Assembly: GCF_014189855.1 (NCBI RefSeq)
Contig: NZ_BJFN01000003.1
Span: forward strand, 496,001 to 560,000
Source of the DNA: Buttiauxella sp. A111
GTDB taxonomy: Bacteria; Pseudomonadota; Gammaproteobacteria; Enterobacterales; Enterobacteriaceae
Direction: 5' to 3'
DNA length: 64,000 nucleotides
Below, in pieces: positions 63,279 to 64,000 of the stretch (within the stretch, counting starts at the first letter, position 1; every line of letters starts with the position of its first letter). The translations under genes were made by a program, and so were the position numbers. The notes beneath the pieces were generated by a model. The model made no database searches. It was given only the letters and a program-made list of their open reading frames with translations, and was not told the DNA's origin.

Positions 63279-64000
63279 TTAGGCGCCTGGGCGCTCATTT
63301 ATCGCCTGCGGATTGTACGTGATGTACATGGCATCCCCGTAACTAAAAAATCGATATTCGGAGTTAACAGCTTCTTTATAAGCATTCATGGTGTTTTTAT
63401 AACCAGCGAACGCAGAAACCAGCATGATCAGAGTCGATTCCGGCAGGTGGAAGTTGGTCACCAGCGCATCAATCACTTTGTATTGATAACCTGGATAGAT
63501 AAAGATTTGCGTATCACCAAAGAACGGTTCAATCAGGTCATTTTGTGCAGCCTGAGCCGCACTTTCCAGCGAACGAACGGATGTGGTACCTACAGCGATA
63601 ACGCGATTTCCACGCGCTTTGCAGGCCAGCACCGCGTCAACCACGTCCTGCGGAACTTCCGCATACTCGGAGTGCATGATGTGGTCTTCAATGCTGTCTA
63701 CGCGCACTGGCTGGAATGTCCCCGCCCCCACGTGCAACGTGACAAACGCCTGTTCAATCCCTTTCTTGCGCAGCGCTTCAAGCAACGGTTCATCAAAGTG
63801 CAGACCCGCAGTTGGGGCCGCAACAGCGCCGGGCTTCTGGCTATAAACGGTTTGATACAGCTCGCGGTCTGACTCTTCGTCAGGGCGGTCGATGTACGGC
63901 GGCAGCGGCATATGGCCGATGCTGTTGAGAATATCGAGTACGCTGCGCTCGTCTTCAAACTGCACTTCAAACAACGCATCGTGGCGCGCAACCATTGTGG
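63279..64000 (-). CDS. queA: S-adenosylmethionine:tRNA ribosyltransferase-isomerase (5' part cut off by window edge)
   Basis: Converts preQ1-tRNA to epoxyqueuosine-tRNA. About 240 C-terminal residues are present and run into the window edge in an open frame. The ATG at 63995 aligns with an internal methionine, not the start. Family motifs [22 protein letters not shown] and [19 protein letters not shown] are intact, and the end is [11 protein letters not shown]. It precedes tgt on the same strand. Confidence 0.95.
   Translation of the reverse strand, partial: TMVARHDALFEVQFEDERSVLDILNSIGHMPLPPYIDRPDEESDRELYQTVYSQKPGAVAAPTAGLHFDEPLLEALRKKGIEQAFVTLHVGAGTFQPVRVDSIEDHIMHSEYAEVPQDVVDAVLACKARGNRVIAVGTTSVRSLESAAQAAQNDLIEPFFGDTQIFIYPGYQYKVIDALVTNFHLPESTLIMLVSAFAGYKNTMNAYKEAVNSEYRFFSYGDAMYITYNPQAINERPGA

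Overview
This window is chromosomal DNA from a member of the Enterobacteriaceae. Almost every protein is close to full-length collinear with its Escherichia coli/Klebsiella counterpart, and long blocks keep the E. coli gene order: tgt-yajC-secD-secF, tsx-yajI-nrdR-ribD-ribH-nusB-thiL-pgpA-yajO-dxs-ispA-xseB-thiI-yajL-panE-yajQ-yajR-cyoEDCBA-ampG-yajG-bolA-tig-clpP-clpX-lon-hupB-ppiD-ybaV-fadM-queC-ybaE-cof-(cdsH)-decR-mdlA-mdlB-glnK-amtB-tesB-ybaY-atl-ffs-ybaA. The genus cannot be fixed by reading alone. Base composition looks close to even, slightly GC-rich, and cdsH and the alkyl sulfatase are absent at this place in E. coli K-12. Identifications come from recalled family sequences and visible motifs; no database search was run.

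Region 1 (1-10.1 kb) is the least conserved in order. It begins with the 5' part of norR, divergent from the nitric-oxide-detoxification operon norVW. The norR-norV gap holds three NorR-type operators and a sigma-54 promoter. Then come ybaA, a membrane protein/acetyltransferase pair (yczE-like, GNAT) divergent from a MocR-type regulator, and an AT-rich Crp/IprA-like regulator divergent from a secreted alkyl sulfatase.

Region 2 (10.1-34.2 kb) runs from 4.5S RNA (ffs) and atl through ybaY, tesB, the nitrogen-control pair glnK-amtB with a sigma-54 promoter, the ABC exporter genes mdlAB, decR/cdsH for cysteine, cof, ybaE, queC, fadM, ybaV and ppiD. It continues into the protein quality-control block hupB-lon-clpX-clpP-tig (sigma-32-type promoters before lon and clpP) and ends with bolA.

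Region 3 (34.4-45.6 kb) holds yajG, ampG, the cytochrome bo3 operon cyoABCDE (with an ArcA-like site upstream), yajR, yajQ, panE and yajL. Region 4 (45.6-55.6 kb) holds thiI, the isoprenoid operon xseB-ispA-dxs, yajO, and the opposing nrdR-ribD-ribH-nusB-thiL-pgpA operon. Region 5 (55.6-64 kb) holds yajI, the nucleoside channel gene tsx, a VOC protein/WYL regulator pair where I recall E. coli having yajD, and queA-tgt-yajC-secD-secF for queuosine and protein export.

No insertion sequence, prophage, CRISPR array or tRNA was seen. The least explained material is small. One family of CCCTCACC...GGTGAGGG inverted repeats sits only at four convergent gene ends, and one copy appears to supply the end of yajR. 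There is a MITE-like element with a matching deletion product. A 25-base hairpin motif lies just upstream of the start codons of both atl and queC. Two regulator-target modules (MocR/YczE/GNAT and IprA-like/alkyl sulfatase) have candidate operators.
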